Part shown: one piece after another, positions 52,000 to 63,345 of the stretch
How the letters are laid out: each line of letters opens with the position of its first letter
Numbering within the stretch: the stretch's first letter is position 1
Source: Branchiostoma floridae
Taxonomy: Eukaryota; Chordata; Leptocardii; Amphioxiformes; Branchiostomatidae
Reading direction: 5' to 3'
DNA length: 64,000 nt
Assembly (NCBI RefSeq): GCF_000003815.2
Contig: NC_049994.1
Location: forward strand, 6,544,858 to 6,608,857
Notes under the pieces: generated by a model
Told to the model about the DNA's origin: nothing
The model's input: the letters and a program-made list of their open reading frames with translations, nothing else
The model's database searches: none
Made by a program: the position numbers and the translations under genes

Positions 52000-52138
52000 T
52001 CCAGATTTTGTATAACAGGTTCAATACACACAGAATATCATGTGGTGTAGTCAGTATCACCAGACATATCAGTCTGAGTGCAGATCCGATTTTATGACTT
52101 CTGAAGGCTGGAGGACAAATCTGACTTACAGTCTCAAG

Positions 52139-52577
52139 TAGGGGTGGGTACCAGTACAGAAAATTCAGGTCCAGGTCCGGTTCAGGTCCAGAGGATCAGG
52201 TCCAGGTTTGGACCTGAACCTGGACCTGATTCAATATGTGAGAATTTGTGAATGGACGATACTCAATATTGCAACAAAGAAATCTGTTTTGTGTAGTATT
52301 CGACTGGCATTTCATATTCCTACAAGGCTAAATGCCTCTGTACGATTGACTGTAAAACTTGGTAGAAATTACTGTAGACTCTATTCTGCTTCGCTCTTGT
52401 TATTTTCCTCGACCGGTACCTCCGAAATGCCTGAATGCCTCATCATAAAATCTGTTCATTTTCCAATAGGTCCAACATCTGGTGCACTAATTTTTTTCAG
52501 GTCCTGTTTTTCTGGATTGGTCCAATAAGAAAAAAAAAGGTTTTGTACCAGTACACCGTACCGATACCCCACCCCTA
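52139..52577. mobile_element. hAT-like MITE with AGGTCCAGG words
   Basis: TIRs TAGGGGTGGGTACC and GGTAC.GATACCCCACCCCTA; flanks GTCTCAAG and GTCTCATG match at 7 of 8 (8 bp TSD). The left end has AGGTCCAGG / CCTGGACCTGA repeated several times. Confidence 0.75.
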
Positions 52578-52849
52578 GTCTCATGACTGGTTACACTCCT
52601 ATATTCAAGCACGCCTATATTCTGTAAACACCCGTATGTTACGGCTGCCCTTATATCTCTAGCCATAACCCTATCCCTAGTATAGGAGTGTTGCAAAGCA
52701 GGGCTGTGGGAATATAGGACTGTCAGTATGCAGGAGTGTTAGGACATTAGATTGTCCCTAATAACAGCCGGACATTCAGCACCACAAACAGACATCAGTG
52801 TGCATGAGAGGCTTCCAGGATTTTTTAAAATCTCATCATCATATCGTGC

Positions 52850-53070
52850 CAATACTGCAGACAGGCCACGGGCCTCTCATTAGCTTCTAGCAGGTACTGG
52901 TTTGAGATTTTGGTGCCTAACATGCAGTACTTTGTAATGTGTCCCATAGATTTGGTACGGTGACCACAACGATACTCAGCTGAGTTCACCCGTCCCCATT
53001 TCAGTAGATTGTCCCTGGTCCTACCTACTCCGCACCTGGCTCTGTTCTGGTCCACCCATTCCCTTCTGGG
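52850..53070 (-). pseudogene. C-terminal fragment of a LINE reverse transcriptase ORF
   Basis: On the minus strand: REWVDQNRARCGVGRTRDN, LLKWGRVNSAEYRCGHRTK and SMGHITKYC. This is the Cys/His knot after the reverse transcriptase in many non-LTR retrotransposons (R.R.G....LLKWG..S..C.CG...T..HI...C), with Tyr in place of one Cys. Short and truncated upstream. Confidence 0.6.
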
Positions 53071-53627
53071 TAGTTGAGTGCCATGAGGAAGGGACTCTCA
53101 AGAGGTCTGGAGAGCTTCATTTGGTTGAAGAGTGTCGGAAGCTTTCCAGCAATCTACTCTGTATTTGGCAGACTCCTTAGGGTTCAAACTCTGTATGGTC
53201 ATGAAGCACCTGCTCTTTCTGGACTTGAGTCTTCAGTTCTAATATTGTGACAGTAATATAGAGGATGTCAAGAGTCCTGTAGTCATCAGTGTGCATGGGA
53301 GACCCTGCAGTATTTTTTATCTCAAGCTAAAGAAGAAAACGCAAAGCCAAAGATCTGTGACTACAGTTGGTTTTAAGAGCTTATTAGGGATGTAGTCATT
53401 TCATACCATTTCAAACAGTTTAAACTGAAAATTTTAATATATCAAAGTAATTCATCAGAAAGGAATCCTTCTCTGTAATCAAGGACTTAGGAAAGATCCC
53501 TTTTGTTGCCTTAAATTGTATCAGGGGGCTATCTCATTTGGTCTGGCTTTCGCTTCTGCTCTATGTAATGTGCAGCTTTTGTTACTGCCAATGAAATGGC
53601 TTAATTTGCTACCCAGGGTTGCATCTA

Positions 53628-53957
53628 CAGGGCTCAAAGTGCCACCTGCATATGCAGGTTTAAGTGCATGTAGATTGAAGCTGCGCAGGTATTTCTGATG
53701 TCTACCTGCACCTAACCTCACTGGTCCATGTACTGGGTTTTATTATATGATGTAGGTGTATGTGGATTTTTACAAGCTGCATTGACTGCTACCACCTATG
53801 AAGTATAAAAGAAATAATAGCAATGGTTTCTGAACAATACAGTATGATCCGTACTTTCTTAATTTTGAGTGGTGCAGGTAAAATCTGTCTGGTGCAGGTA
53901 ATTTCCAATGTTACCTGAACCAGTGCAGGTATGTAGAAAAAAGTATTTTAAGCCCTG
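53628..53957 (-). mobile_element. CAGGGCTCGAAA MITE, intact reference copy
   Basis: CAGGGCTCAAAGTGCCACCT to GTATTTTAAGCCCTG; flanks ATCTA and ATCTG. It serves as the empty-site reference for the TPR-carrying copy. Confidence 0.75.
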
Positions 53958-53959
53958 AT

Positions 53960-54227
53960 CTGGTTCCCCGAGGTGAAAGCATAGTGGCAATCGCCCTTTG
54001 CTCGTGGCCGGGGGTGAGTATCTTATCGCTCGTACCAAGCCTATCAGGGCCAAAATTGATTGTGGGATGCAAGGATATTGAAAGAGCATTCTCTGAGTGT
54101 TTGCCCTCAGCTCTGCAGCATATTCATCACTGAGTAGTTTGTTCTGAATGACAGCACTAGAGTTAGCTATAGGCTGCACCAGTTGACTGCTTTCGTTCTT
54201 AGGGCTTTCAAAATAAAATGAAAGCAT
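53960..54227 (-). other. Open frame of unknown identity
   Basis: About 89 codons open on the minus strand before it runs into the CAGGGCTC element: FYFESPKNESSQLVQPIANS, SDEYAAELRANTQRMLF and QSILALIGLVRAIRYSPP. Composition is coding-like, but I recognise no family and see no clear splice sites. Confidence 0.2.
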
Positions 54228-54389
54228 TCAGAGGCTTGAACTCGATTTGATAAAAAGAAGATCAATCCTTTCAGATCAAATGTTTGAAATCTGGAAAAGA
54301 TGTACAAATTTTATTTGTGTAGCCTGGCGTAAAGATTGTATGTAGAACAATTTCGAGTTATACCACTAAGGATTGAAATAATCTTGATT

Positions 54390-54664
54390 ATAGAATAAAG
54401 AGACCTTTTTTTTTTACCCAACCAATGCTTTATTCTCACCGACGTTTCAGTGATCATCTGTCATACTTTTCAGGGCAATTCTGACTGGTTCATATTGTAC
54501 TGCAGGATAGGTGTGGCTGCAGTGACAAACGTAAAGTATCTGAACTGTGAGCAGCGACACCTGTCCTGCAGTACAATGTGATCCAGTCAGAATTGCACTG
54601 AAGAAGGTGACAGAAAACTTCAGTGAGAATAAAGCATTGATTGTGTAAAAAGAGTCTCTTTATT
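54390..54664. mobile_element. Foldback element ending GAATAAAGAGAC
   Basis: GAATAAAGAGACC..AATGCTTTATTCTCACCGAC at the left pairs with CAGTGAGAATAAAGCATTG..GAGTCTCTTTATTC at the right. The inner arms TGCAGGATAGGTGT and ACACCTGTCCTGCAGTAC also pair. Confidence 0.65.
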
Positions 54665-54771
54665 CAGTGAGGTACCAACCTGATGAAACTATCCACAAAA
54701 TCTAAATCATGTCTTGCAAAGCCATACAAACTCTGTATTCATGATCGCCATTCTGCAAAAGTCCAAAATTC

Positions 54772-54932
54772 TAGCCTCCATAGCAGGCTCTTTGGGGCCT
54801 TTTTTGGGCTCATAATTCACTTTTGCTGGCCATTTCTATTTGTACTCGGTCACTGATTGCTGGCGTTTTCTGATTGCCGGCCGGCCTATTATGAGCCCAA
54901 AAAAGGCCCCAGAGAGTCTGCTATAGAGGCTA
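54772..54932. mobile_element. TAGCCTCC MITE, copy 2
   Basis: Homologous to 4,663-4,794. TAGCCTCCATAGCAGGCTCT to GTCTGCTATAGAGGCTA, with perfect 8 bp flanks CAAAATTC (54,764-54,771 and 54,933-54,940). Confidence 0.8.
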
Positions 54933-54940
54933 CAAAATTC

Positions 54941-57189
54941 AACTTCAGAGCAAGAACGAAAACACATTAGTCAGAAGATGTTTTAAGGCTCACATGCAAC
55001 TGTTTGGCAGTTTTACAACACTAAACCTCACTTTATGAGGGACTCTATTAGGTACCTACTAGTTTGCAGTTACTTTGGTGCCAAAATATGTCGTATTTTG
55101 ATGTACATGAAGCAACATTTGTTGTCATAAAACTGACTCAAACTGATGCACACAGGAATGTCAATCATGAAACTCCACGTTATTTCTTTGCCTTGATACT
55201 ACAGGTAAATGGTGGGCATTCTGTTCAAGAAAATTGACTGCCATATTTCCTAGAATTCTCATTAAGCACTGTGAATTGCCTGAAGTACTTCTTGGAATTT
55301 TTATGAGAGACTTGGAGCATCTCTTAAGGGCACTCAGACACCCACAGAGTTTTCCCATACTGGTAGCTTGCTGACAATCTCCATGTTGTCACTTGGAAAC
55401 CATTGCTGCGTCAATGCTGTTTTGTGGATAGATAGTGGTGGGGGATCAGTTTAAAACTGCATGGCATCATTGCTTCTGAACAGATTGCTATATATTCGTG
55501 TTTAGATGGCACATCAAAGCAGTGAAATGAATGCTCTGTGATGTTATCATGAATGTCTTGAATGAAAGTTTTTGCTGGCTGTTTATCCCATCGTGGTAGC
55601 TATGTGACAATAGCCCAGAGACTGTCAGCTACTGGAAGAACACTAAGAAACAGTCAGAACATCTCAGTGACATTTGCCAGAACGAAAAGACTGAAGCAGT
55701 CTTTCGTGCACTGTGACCTATAACAATTCTGCATAGCACATAGCGTGTATGTTTAACGTTTTCGACTATGACTGTTTAGTAAAATTATTGTACATATTGT
55801 ACCCAATTCAGGGAGGCTTGCATAGCTCCCCCTGCCTATGTACTTTTGAGGAATGATAATAAATAAATCATATTCAATGGTAAATAAAATAGGTAGTCAA
55901 AACAGTTAAACATATTAGTATTCAGAACCATGTTTAAATCATATGTCAGGGTTTCTTGAAGACTATTGCAGCTTGAGATTTCCCATGCAATCAAGTTCAA
56001 CTTTCAAATTGTTTCTTTTTATAGTGCAAACCTGATGTATTTTCGCTTGTCTCCAGCTGCTTTTAACGCATGTATGGTAGGTCATATACGAAGGTCAAAC
56101 CTGAGTGCAAAACATTTTATCTTGTTGGTTAATAGCACACTTTCTTCATTCTTAAAACCTTTTCCACGAAAGTGGCAATATTCCTCCTCCCACTCTCTTG
56201 TATTATCCGGTGAGTGATTTGAGAATTCAGCATCAGTTGGCACGGACAGAAAGGAAAGTCTTGAAAGGTTACGTATAATGCATAGACTGTCTAACAGATA
56301 AAAGCCTTGTAGCCCAGAGATCACTTCTCAACAGGTCCTGATTGGGCAGGGATTTAGACTACCTGATGACAAAGTTTGTCAATGCTATGTCCAACTTTAT
56401 TTCACAAGAAAAACATGGAATGACAAACAGACTTTGATAATGTGGTACCTATATTAAACGGTTACATTTTCAGCAAGATGACCCTGTAGATTAAGTTCAC
56501 TTTCTTGCTTGCTAATTGCACATAACAGCCTATATCTAAATCGCAGGAGGAAAAAAGGAAAAACAGTTTCCCCGATGGAGTTCAAAATGTGATGCAAATG
56601 TGTAACCATAAGTGTTATAGTTTTGCTAGTGCCATCTGTTGCACACTTTGCTTTAAATATATGTGGTTTAAGATTGATTTTGTGAAATTATTATCTGCTT
56701 TAGTTGAGATTGATATACTTTTATATAATGTTTGTTGATTGTAAATTTTAATCAAAATTTTGTTGTTATTTTATCATGTTTTAACTGCATTAATTAGGCA
56801 GTCATGAATTTTCCATAGAGAGTCAATCGTGTAGTATGATGTACAAAATATGAAGGATTTTAGTATTGCTTCTCCATGAAGGAAACAAATTATTGTTGAG
56901 CACCAGCTACTTAACAAGCTTGAATGGCTACGAAATGACATACTTTGAAGTGAGATGAATTCTATGGATACAAGATATGCCTGCAGCTGTAATAGAAGAA
57001 CAAACGTAGAAATAAACGACTATGCTGCTTGAAATATGATAACAGAAAGGTTAACGTATTGTTCTCGGTAATGGTAAACAGTAGAATCCTCTAGAGTAAT
57101 TTGTCGTGAGCTAGAGGATGCTGGCAATGTCTGACTCTCAACTGCTAATGTGATGGGAAAATGTATACCACTATGTCCACTTACATTAT
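54941..57189. other. Gene-poor stretch
   Basis: AT-rich with no clear exon. A minus-strand frame of 65 codons at 55,161-55,358 has no splice support. Confidence 0.4.
55800..55870 (+). mobile_element. Probable LINE 3' tail
   Basis: GGGAGGCTTGCATAGCTCCC (a small hairpin) followed by GATAATAAATAAATC, as in several non-LTR 3' ends. No coding part. Confidence 0.3.
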
Positions 57190-57300
57190 AACGCTAGTTC
57201 ACCTTTATCCGAGGGATAACCTATATCCGTTGTTTTTCAAAACAGTATTTAGGCAATAAAGCCGATGGATGGTAGTTTTAAACTGCATTGTATTAAATTC
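57190..57300 (+). mobile_element. AACGCTAGTTCACC palindromic MITE, half copy 8
   Basis: Left half only: AACGCTAGTTCACCTTTATC, then CCTATATCCGTTG and TAGTTTTAAACTGCATTG. The right half is missing. Confidence 0.65.
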
Positions 57301-57952
57301 AGGTCGGAGCAAAACAAACACAGATTTTATAGAATCATGGTAGAATACAAACCATAACGTTACAATTAAGTTTGGTGGACCATTATAAAACAATACAGAA
57401 AATTCCTGCATTTTGCAGTTTACAGACCAAAGGCAAAGTGTAATAATATTGTCCTACTATTTTTTATTTTGAATCAAAAGTGTTGTTAAAAAGGGGAAAA
57501 ATGCAATAATTTGACCAAGTTGACTACCGTGATTCTGCTATTGATTGACAGGGAAAATTAATGTAAATTCATTGCAATAGGTTGCTGAACCTGTTACTTA
57601 TGTGCAAGCTGGATGAAGTGATTTGAAATTCATCAGCCTCACAACATACATAATCATCCTAATTTAATCTTATTAGTGTTACCCGAAGTACACCATAATT
57701 CCATCAAAGAGATGTCAAACATAATGTATCACCTCCAGTGACTTATTCTATACGATTATGTATGGAAGTACTGGATGCAGCTGATTTTGTGTGGTTGATT
57801 TGATTTGCAGTTGTAAGTAGATTTACCTATTATTGATAAGCTTGCATTTCCAAAAATATAACATCAGCTCTCATAATTCCACCGGGTGCCATAAAAGCGC
57901 AACATAAAAATTTTGTTATAGAGGCCTTCTAAAGATTGTCTTGAACTCTTAA

Positions 57953-58489
57953 AGGCACCCAGAGCAATTTTTTTGTATTTTTGATTTCAATTTTCAAGTC
58001 ATATTTTACACACTGTAAGGTTAAATAACACTATCTCATTGCATATCAACCTTCATTGAGCAAAGTTGAGCGGCTTTGGGTGGTGAGAACTCATGGAAAA
58101 TCTGAGCGCTGCACGTGTCATTATTTCAAATTTTTGAAACGCACGCAAACATGACCAATGAATCCCAAACGCTTCCGGAGATATCGTCACTAAAAATTGT
58201 TCGAATAAGGTTTCGATTTGCGAACAGGCTTGGTGACCTCACGCATTCGAAAATCACCAATATTACCAACGGAAAACTGTTGGTGGCTTGATCCTGTGCT
58301 GATTTATTGAAGGCCCAAATAAATCAAAGGGGTCCGTTTGCGGCATGTTTGTGTGCCCTTTTAATCACTGAAAGTAGAAAATGATTATACAAAATGTGCT
58401 AGTATGTTGAAGTAAATGTCAATATCGTACCGATTGTCTCATCCAGAATATCTTTGATTTAAATACTCTAAAAACTGCTCTGGGCGCCT
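57953..58489. mobile_element. TTAA-flanked element
   Basis: TIRs AGGCACCCAGAGCAATTTTT and AAAAACTGCTCTGGGCGCCT, each next to TTAA (57,949-57,952 and 58,490-58,493). The TTAA target points to piggyBac or Kolobok. 537 bp, non-coding. Confidence 0.75.
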
Positions 58490-58695
58490 TTAAAGATACA
58501 TCAAGATTGCTGATGGTGCATTGGTACATCTCTTTAAATCAATGTAAATTATTGAATTTTTTGTAATGTGGCAGTATCATGCATATGACATCCAGTGAAA
58601 TCATAGAGTTGATGTTACAAAGAATTTCTGTCACACAGTTTCATTAGCTATGAATAGATTTTCCAGGGTTTCCGGTAAGACATTGAAAAGAGTAA

Positions 58696-59002
58696 CAGGG
58701 ATCGAAATACTTTTTCTGCATACATTTGTACCTGCACTGGTGCAGGTAACATTGAAAATTACCTGCACCTGACAGATCATTCGAAAATTGTTCAGGAACC
58801 ATTGCTATTTTTTTCTTATATCTTCTATAGGAGGTAACAGTCAATGTAATGAATCCATATAAACCTACATCATAGGACATTTATGTATAAAACCCAGTAC
58901 ATGGACCAGTGCAAGTTAGGTGCAGGTAGACATCAGAAATACCTGCACAGCTCCAATTTGACCTGCACTAACCTGCATATGCAGGTGGCATTTCGAGCCC
59001 TG
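58696..59002 (+). mobile_element. CAGGGCTCGAAA MITE with 5 bp TSD AGTAA
   Basis: CAGGGATCGAAATACTTTTT to GGCATTTCGAGCCCTG, flanked on both sides by AGTAA (58,691-58,695 and 59,003-59,007). Confidence 0.8.
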
Positions 59003-59156
59003 AGTAAGCTTTCTGGATAGCAAGGTTAAGTACCCTAAGCCTGGCATAGCAACAGTTACTCTAACCTAAGGCTATGATTTGCATGCTGCTGATGATAGGG
59101 CCTTCACATTGAAACCAAATCAGCAGGAGTCAAGTAGAACCAGCGGGAATGGATAA

Positions 59157-59590
59157 TTTGCCACATTCGGGTGGGAATTCCTAGTGGACGTTATATCCGT
59201 TTCACACGAGAAAGAATGAGCTAAAATGCTACATGTAGTAAAATAACTATTCTTTGTCTGTTCTTGGGTATTTATAGTGTTTACAGAAGTGGCTTGCTGT
59301 TTTGGTTCTGCAACAGATGAGATGGAAATGATTCAAAACATGTTGGAATGCAATAGAATGCGGTCATATTGCAGTAAACACGCAATTTGAATGCCCTTTG
59401 ATATTTCTCTGCTTCAAATATAAATTATAACGCACCTCAAAAGTTTTGAGCATGACAAAAATATTCGGGATGGCCCCAAGAACAAAGTGAGAATTTCTAG
59501 AATGCATTTCGAATACCTAGGAATATACAAAGAATAGTTATTCTCATGCAATTCTAGCTAATTCTGCTTCTCATGTCAAGGGGCCTTAAA
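59157..59590. mobile_element. GAATG-word element, copy 1
   Basis: Shares CACATTCGGGTGGGAATTCC, TTCACACGAGAAAGAATGAG and TTCTCATGTCAAGGGG with 62,797-63,345. Scattered ATTCnnnA words. Confidence 0.45.
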
Positions 59591-60424
59591 CGTTGCAGAA
59601 ATAAACTGATCTTAAGATGGAATTTCAAATGCCTGTGCCTGGTGAGGGCCACACCTTTAGCATATTAAACATCTATCCCACTATCAATCAAAAAAGAAAT
59701 CTACCTCTGTCAATGTAAGTTGATCAATCCATGTCCAGTCTGGGGTATAAGGTTTTACAAAGTCATGCAATATCCTAGTTATGTAAAACAAACAATTAGG
59801 TCATGTACGCATTGAGTACGTTTCTTAAATATTGTAAATTAGCGATAATTCAGATCATGTTTTTGAAATGAAGTTTGCCAAATGCTCTGAAATTCTCTGA
59901 TGATTTGATGATTGTACAGCAAAAGCTAACTGTTTTCTTCTCTTTCATGTGCTGTCTGCTGTTGCTGTCCTCCTGCCGCTTTGCTGTTCTGATGACCTTC
60001 ATTCTGTGACCTTGGTGATTGCAATGCACATAACATAAAGGTGGGGATTTGTAGGAATATTAAGTGTTTCTACAATCAGATAAAGCTTTATCATGTAGAT
60101 TTAATTTCTGTCCAATCTATTCCCAATAGTAAAAAAATTGGTAACTTTACAATGTTGGACTGTCATCATTACAAGTTGTTGGAAGATCATATGAAAATTA
60201 GCATTAGATTAGTCCTTTTTCATCTCCAATATTTGTACAGTAGCCTATGTCTTTTGTGGTAGATAGAAGCAAACCTGCATAATTCTAAACCAAGAGGTCT
60301 TGTATATAGCTGCTGTCCTTGGATCTTCTTCATTATGTGCTTGACCTCATTAGTCCAAGGGCTGCAAGCACGGTACATCAGACTTATACAACACTGTAAG
60401 CTTTGATCCAATCACACTGGGAAG

Positions 60425-60670
60425 GACCCCTACTCTTTTAGATAAGTGTGGCGGGTTCTTTTACGCGTGTGGGGTGTGGCTCTCCCCGAACACTGGACCT
60501 CCATTTAACATCCTATCCGAGGGACGGCCCCAGCCGAAGCTAGGTACTTATTTACACCTGAGTGAAGTGTGAAAAGTTGTGTCTTTCCAAATTAAGGGCA
60601 CAAGATAGGTGATATGGCAGACCTTTTGGGCCTGAGCCCAACATGCTGCCGATTACGCCACACGGTCTCA
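60425..60670 (-). mobile_element. tRNA-derived SINE, antisense
   Basis: GGCGGGTTCTTTTACGCGTG, ACTGGACCTCCATTTAACAT, GAGGGACGGCCCCAGCCGAA, then a decayed core and a tRNA head reading, on the minus strand, GGGCTCAGGCCCAAAAGG. Confidence 0.65.
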
Positions 60671-60873
60671 TGCTTGTTGTTTTGAATTGAAATGTTGCAA
60701 GCAATAGTCAACTGTTTATAACTGATATCAACCATTTAAGTATCTCTTACTGAGAGGTTCAGAGTTTAAGCATATACAATTAACTATACAGTTATAATGA
60801 ATGTACTTTTGAACATTGTACATAGAGTCTGCTCTATATGACCATTGGGAGAATATGGTTATTAAAACTGAAT

Positions 60874-61079
60874 ACTGTAAAATGCAGATTTTTTTGTGGT
60901 TTTATGTTCGCAGTTTTCGTGTTGCCAACTCACAAAAACTTGAAACTGCCACAAACATTTATCCATGGCTGTAAGGGACTACAGTGCATGTTGCTACCAT
61001 GAACTTAAAACCACTGCAAACAGTCCTTTTTCCTGCTACTGCAAAATTAAATCCCGGCAAACTTAAATGCGTTTACAGT
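60874..61079. mobile_element. ACTGTAAATGC MITE, copy 4
   Basis: ACTGTAAAATGCAG to CTTAAATGCGTTTACAGT, with central ACTACAGTGCATGTTGCTACC. Confidence 0.75.
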
Positions 61080-62796
61080 ACCTTATCCTCTTCAATAGCC
61101 ATGTCCACTGTCTTACAGCCACCCATCTACATGTACTTCCTGCGGTGTGTATTTTTCAATCAATAAGTTTGATTTGTTGGAAACCTGTCAAGTTTAGAGA
61201 GCAGCAAGAATGTTTTAGGTGTAAAATGGTCCATAAAGCTGTATAGTGTAGTACTGTCCTTGGTGCTGAATCAGGGGATATTGTGTAATTCAAGGTTTCC
61301 ATTGCCATTTCTACACCACAACTCAACTTTCTGCAATGTTTTTTGCTGATGCATTGACTGAAGTTATTGTCTTTTCTTTTTGAGTTCATTGAGATATGCA
61401 GAGTACATTCAAATTTGAAAGTTCAACGGTTATAGCACCTTGAGACCACATCTAGCAAAAATAGACATGAAACATACACACCACTAACAACAGTTATGAC
61501 CCTTTCTTTTTGGACTCATTGAGATACACAGAGTACATTGAACTTTGAGAGTTTGTGCAAAGGTTAAAGTTAAAGCGCATTGAGACCACATCTATCAAAG
61601 AAATAGTAAGACATATAACAAGCAAACCATTAATAACATTTTTGGTATCCATTTCAGGTTTAAGTTTTCAGCATTACCAATATGTTTCCATACTTTAGAC
61701 CTATTTTTTTCTTTACTGTATTATTCCACACCTGTGAAACAAGGATTTATATTATATTATAGAATAGAGGATACAGCAGATCAAGCTTAATATGGTCATT
61801 GCTCTGCAGATCAAGGCACCATACTTTTGTTTGAAGTACAGGAAGCAAAGTTAACTCAGTTCTAATATCAGTACTGGTGATGCTAATTGATGCTTAGATG
61901 TGTAGTTTGATACACCACAAGGTAGGCTCAAAGTAAATCAAATAACACAGAATTAACAGAATTGGGCATGACTAAAACAATTACAGAGTAGGTTTATTAG
62001 AGGGAAGCTGTGTCTTTTCATCCTTGCTGTTTAATGTAATGTGATCATCTTTGGCAACTTTGCAAAATTAAATTGTACACCTAAAGCGATATTTTTTGCT
62101 GTAGAGCACTTATTATTAGTTAATGTTACATGTCCGATTGAAAACAGGAAAAACACTTTCTATTTTTGTTGTTGTCTGTAGTAAAAGTTTTGCCTATTCT
62201 GTCTCCATGTGCCGGACAAAAATCAGGATGTAAAGACTCTAATTGGACCAAGCTTGAGTCTACCAGCAAAATTTGCCCCTCAAAATAAAGAAAATAGCAT
62301 GTCAAAGGGTCTAGATTTCACAATTTTCCTGGGGAGCATGCCCCCAGAACCCCCTAGGATTGTCGGGCCTGGGCTACAACATTTCCATTCAAAATCAAGG
62401 AGACGGAAAAAAAAGAATTCTGGCTAACTAGAACACTGGTTTGATCAGAGCATATTCACACATTCAAAATTTTAAATCATTTTAAAATTTCTTTGTTTTT
62501 TGACAGAGTGAAAATTCAGTGCACAAATGAAGTGGGGCAGAGGTGATAACAATATTATCAACTTCACCAAGAATAGACACTGGCTGTCATCAAAGATGAA
62601 ATCATCCATCGCTTTTCCTCTCTGTTTCATCCTCATGTGATCTAGTTGGCAGCAACTGACAATAGATTGTGAAGTATCCACTATATTCAACACCCATAGG
62701 ATCACGAGCACTTTAATATGATATTTATCATTTCTTTGGGTTTCTTACTGACCATTGATTCTGCCCATTTGGCAGCGAATGGCTGAGAATCTGTTG

Positions 62797-63345
62797 ATAA
62801 AGCCCCCTTCACACGAGAGCACGAATGAACCGGAATGTCGTCCGAATGAATTTTTTTTCTATTTGTGGCAATTTGTACTGTATTCTAAACATTCGTACTG
62901 CGTTCCAGATATTCTTCCCCGTTCTTTTGGCTGGCATTGGAAGTGTAGAAATATCGAATGGCATTCCAAGTGGATTCTAACTATTCTTACTGCAGTCTGA
63001 CCGCATTCTGTGGCATTCCAACATTATTCGAAACGTTCTTATCTCATTCGATGGAGAACCGAAACGGCAAGCCATTTCGAATCCTGCCCAAATGTGGCCA
63101 AAAGAACATCTCGAATGCAGTAAGAATTTCTAGAATACACTACGAATTCCCAGGAATAGAAAAGAATTTTCATTCTGATGGCATTCTGGCTCATTCCTTC
63201 TCGTGTGAAGGGGATATCAAGTCCATTTGGAATTCCTACTCGGAATGGCCCCGAATGTGTCATGAATTTTGCAAATACTTCATTCCGACTGGTTTGGCTT
63301 GATTCATGCTAATTCGATTTCCATGTGAAGTCCCTATAACCATGA
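62797..63345. mobile_element. GAATG-word element, copy 2
   Basis: CCCCCTTCACACGAGAGCAC at the left and CTTCTCGTGTGAAGGGG at about 63,220 are inverted partners; a further TTCCATGTGAAGTCCC follows. GAATG / CATTC and TTCTnnnATTC words fill the interior. Confidence 0.55.

Larger units (their letters stand above)
59591..62796. other. Gene-poor stretch
   Basis: Apart from the SINE and ACTGTAAATGC MITE, nothing assignable. 62,325-62,360 has GGGAGCATGCCCCCAGAACC, a phrase common in repeats. 61,380-61,620 holds two copies of a roughly 120 bp phrase (TGAGATA..CAGAGTACATT..GACCACATCTA). Confidence 0.4.

Noticed and set aside
53516-53721. Frames of 60 and 66 codons on opposite strands
   Set aside because: Overlap the end of a CAGGGCTC MITE; short and without support.
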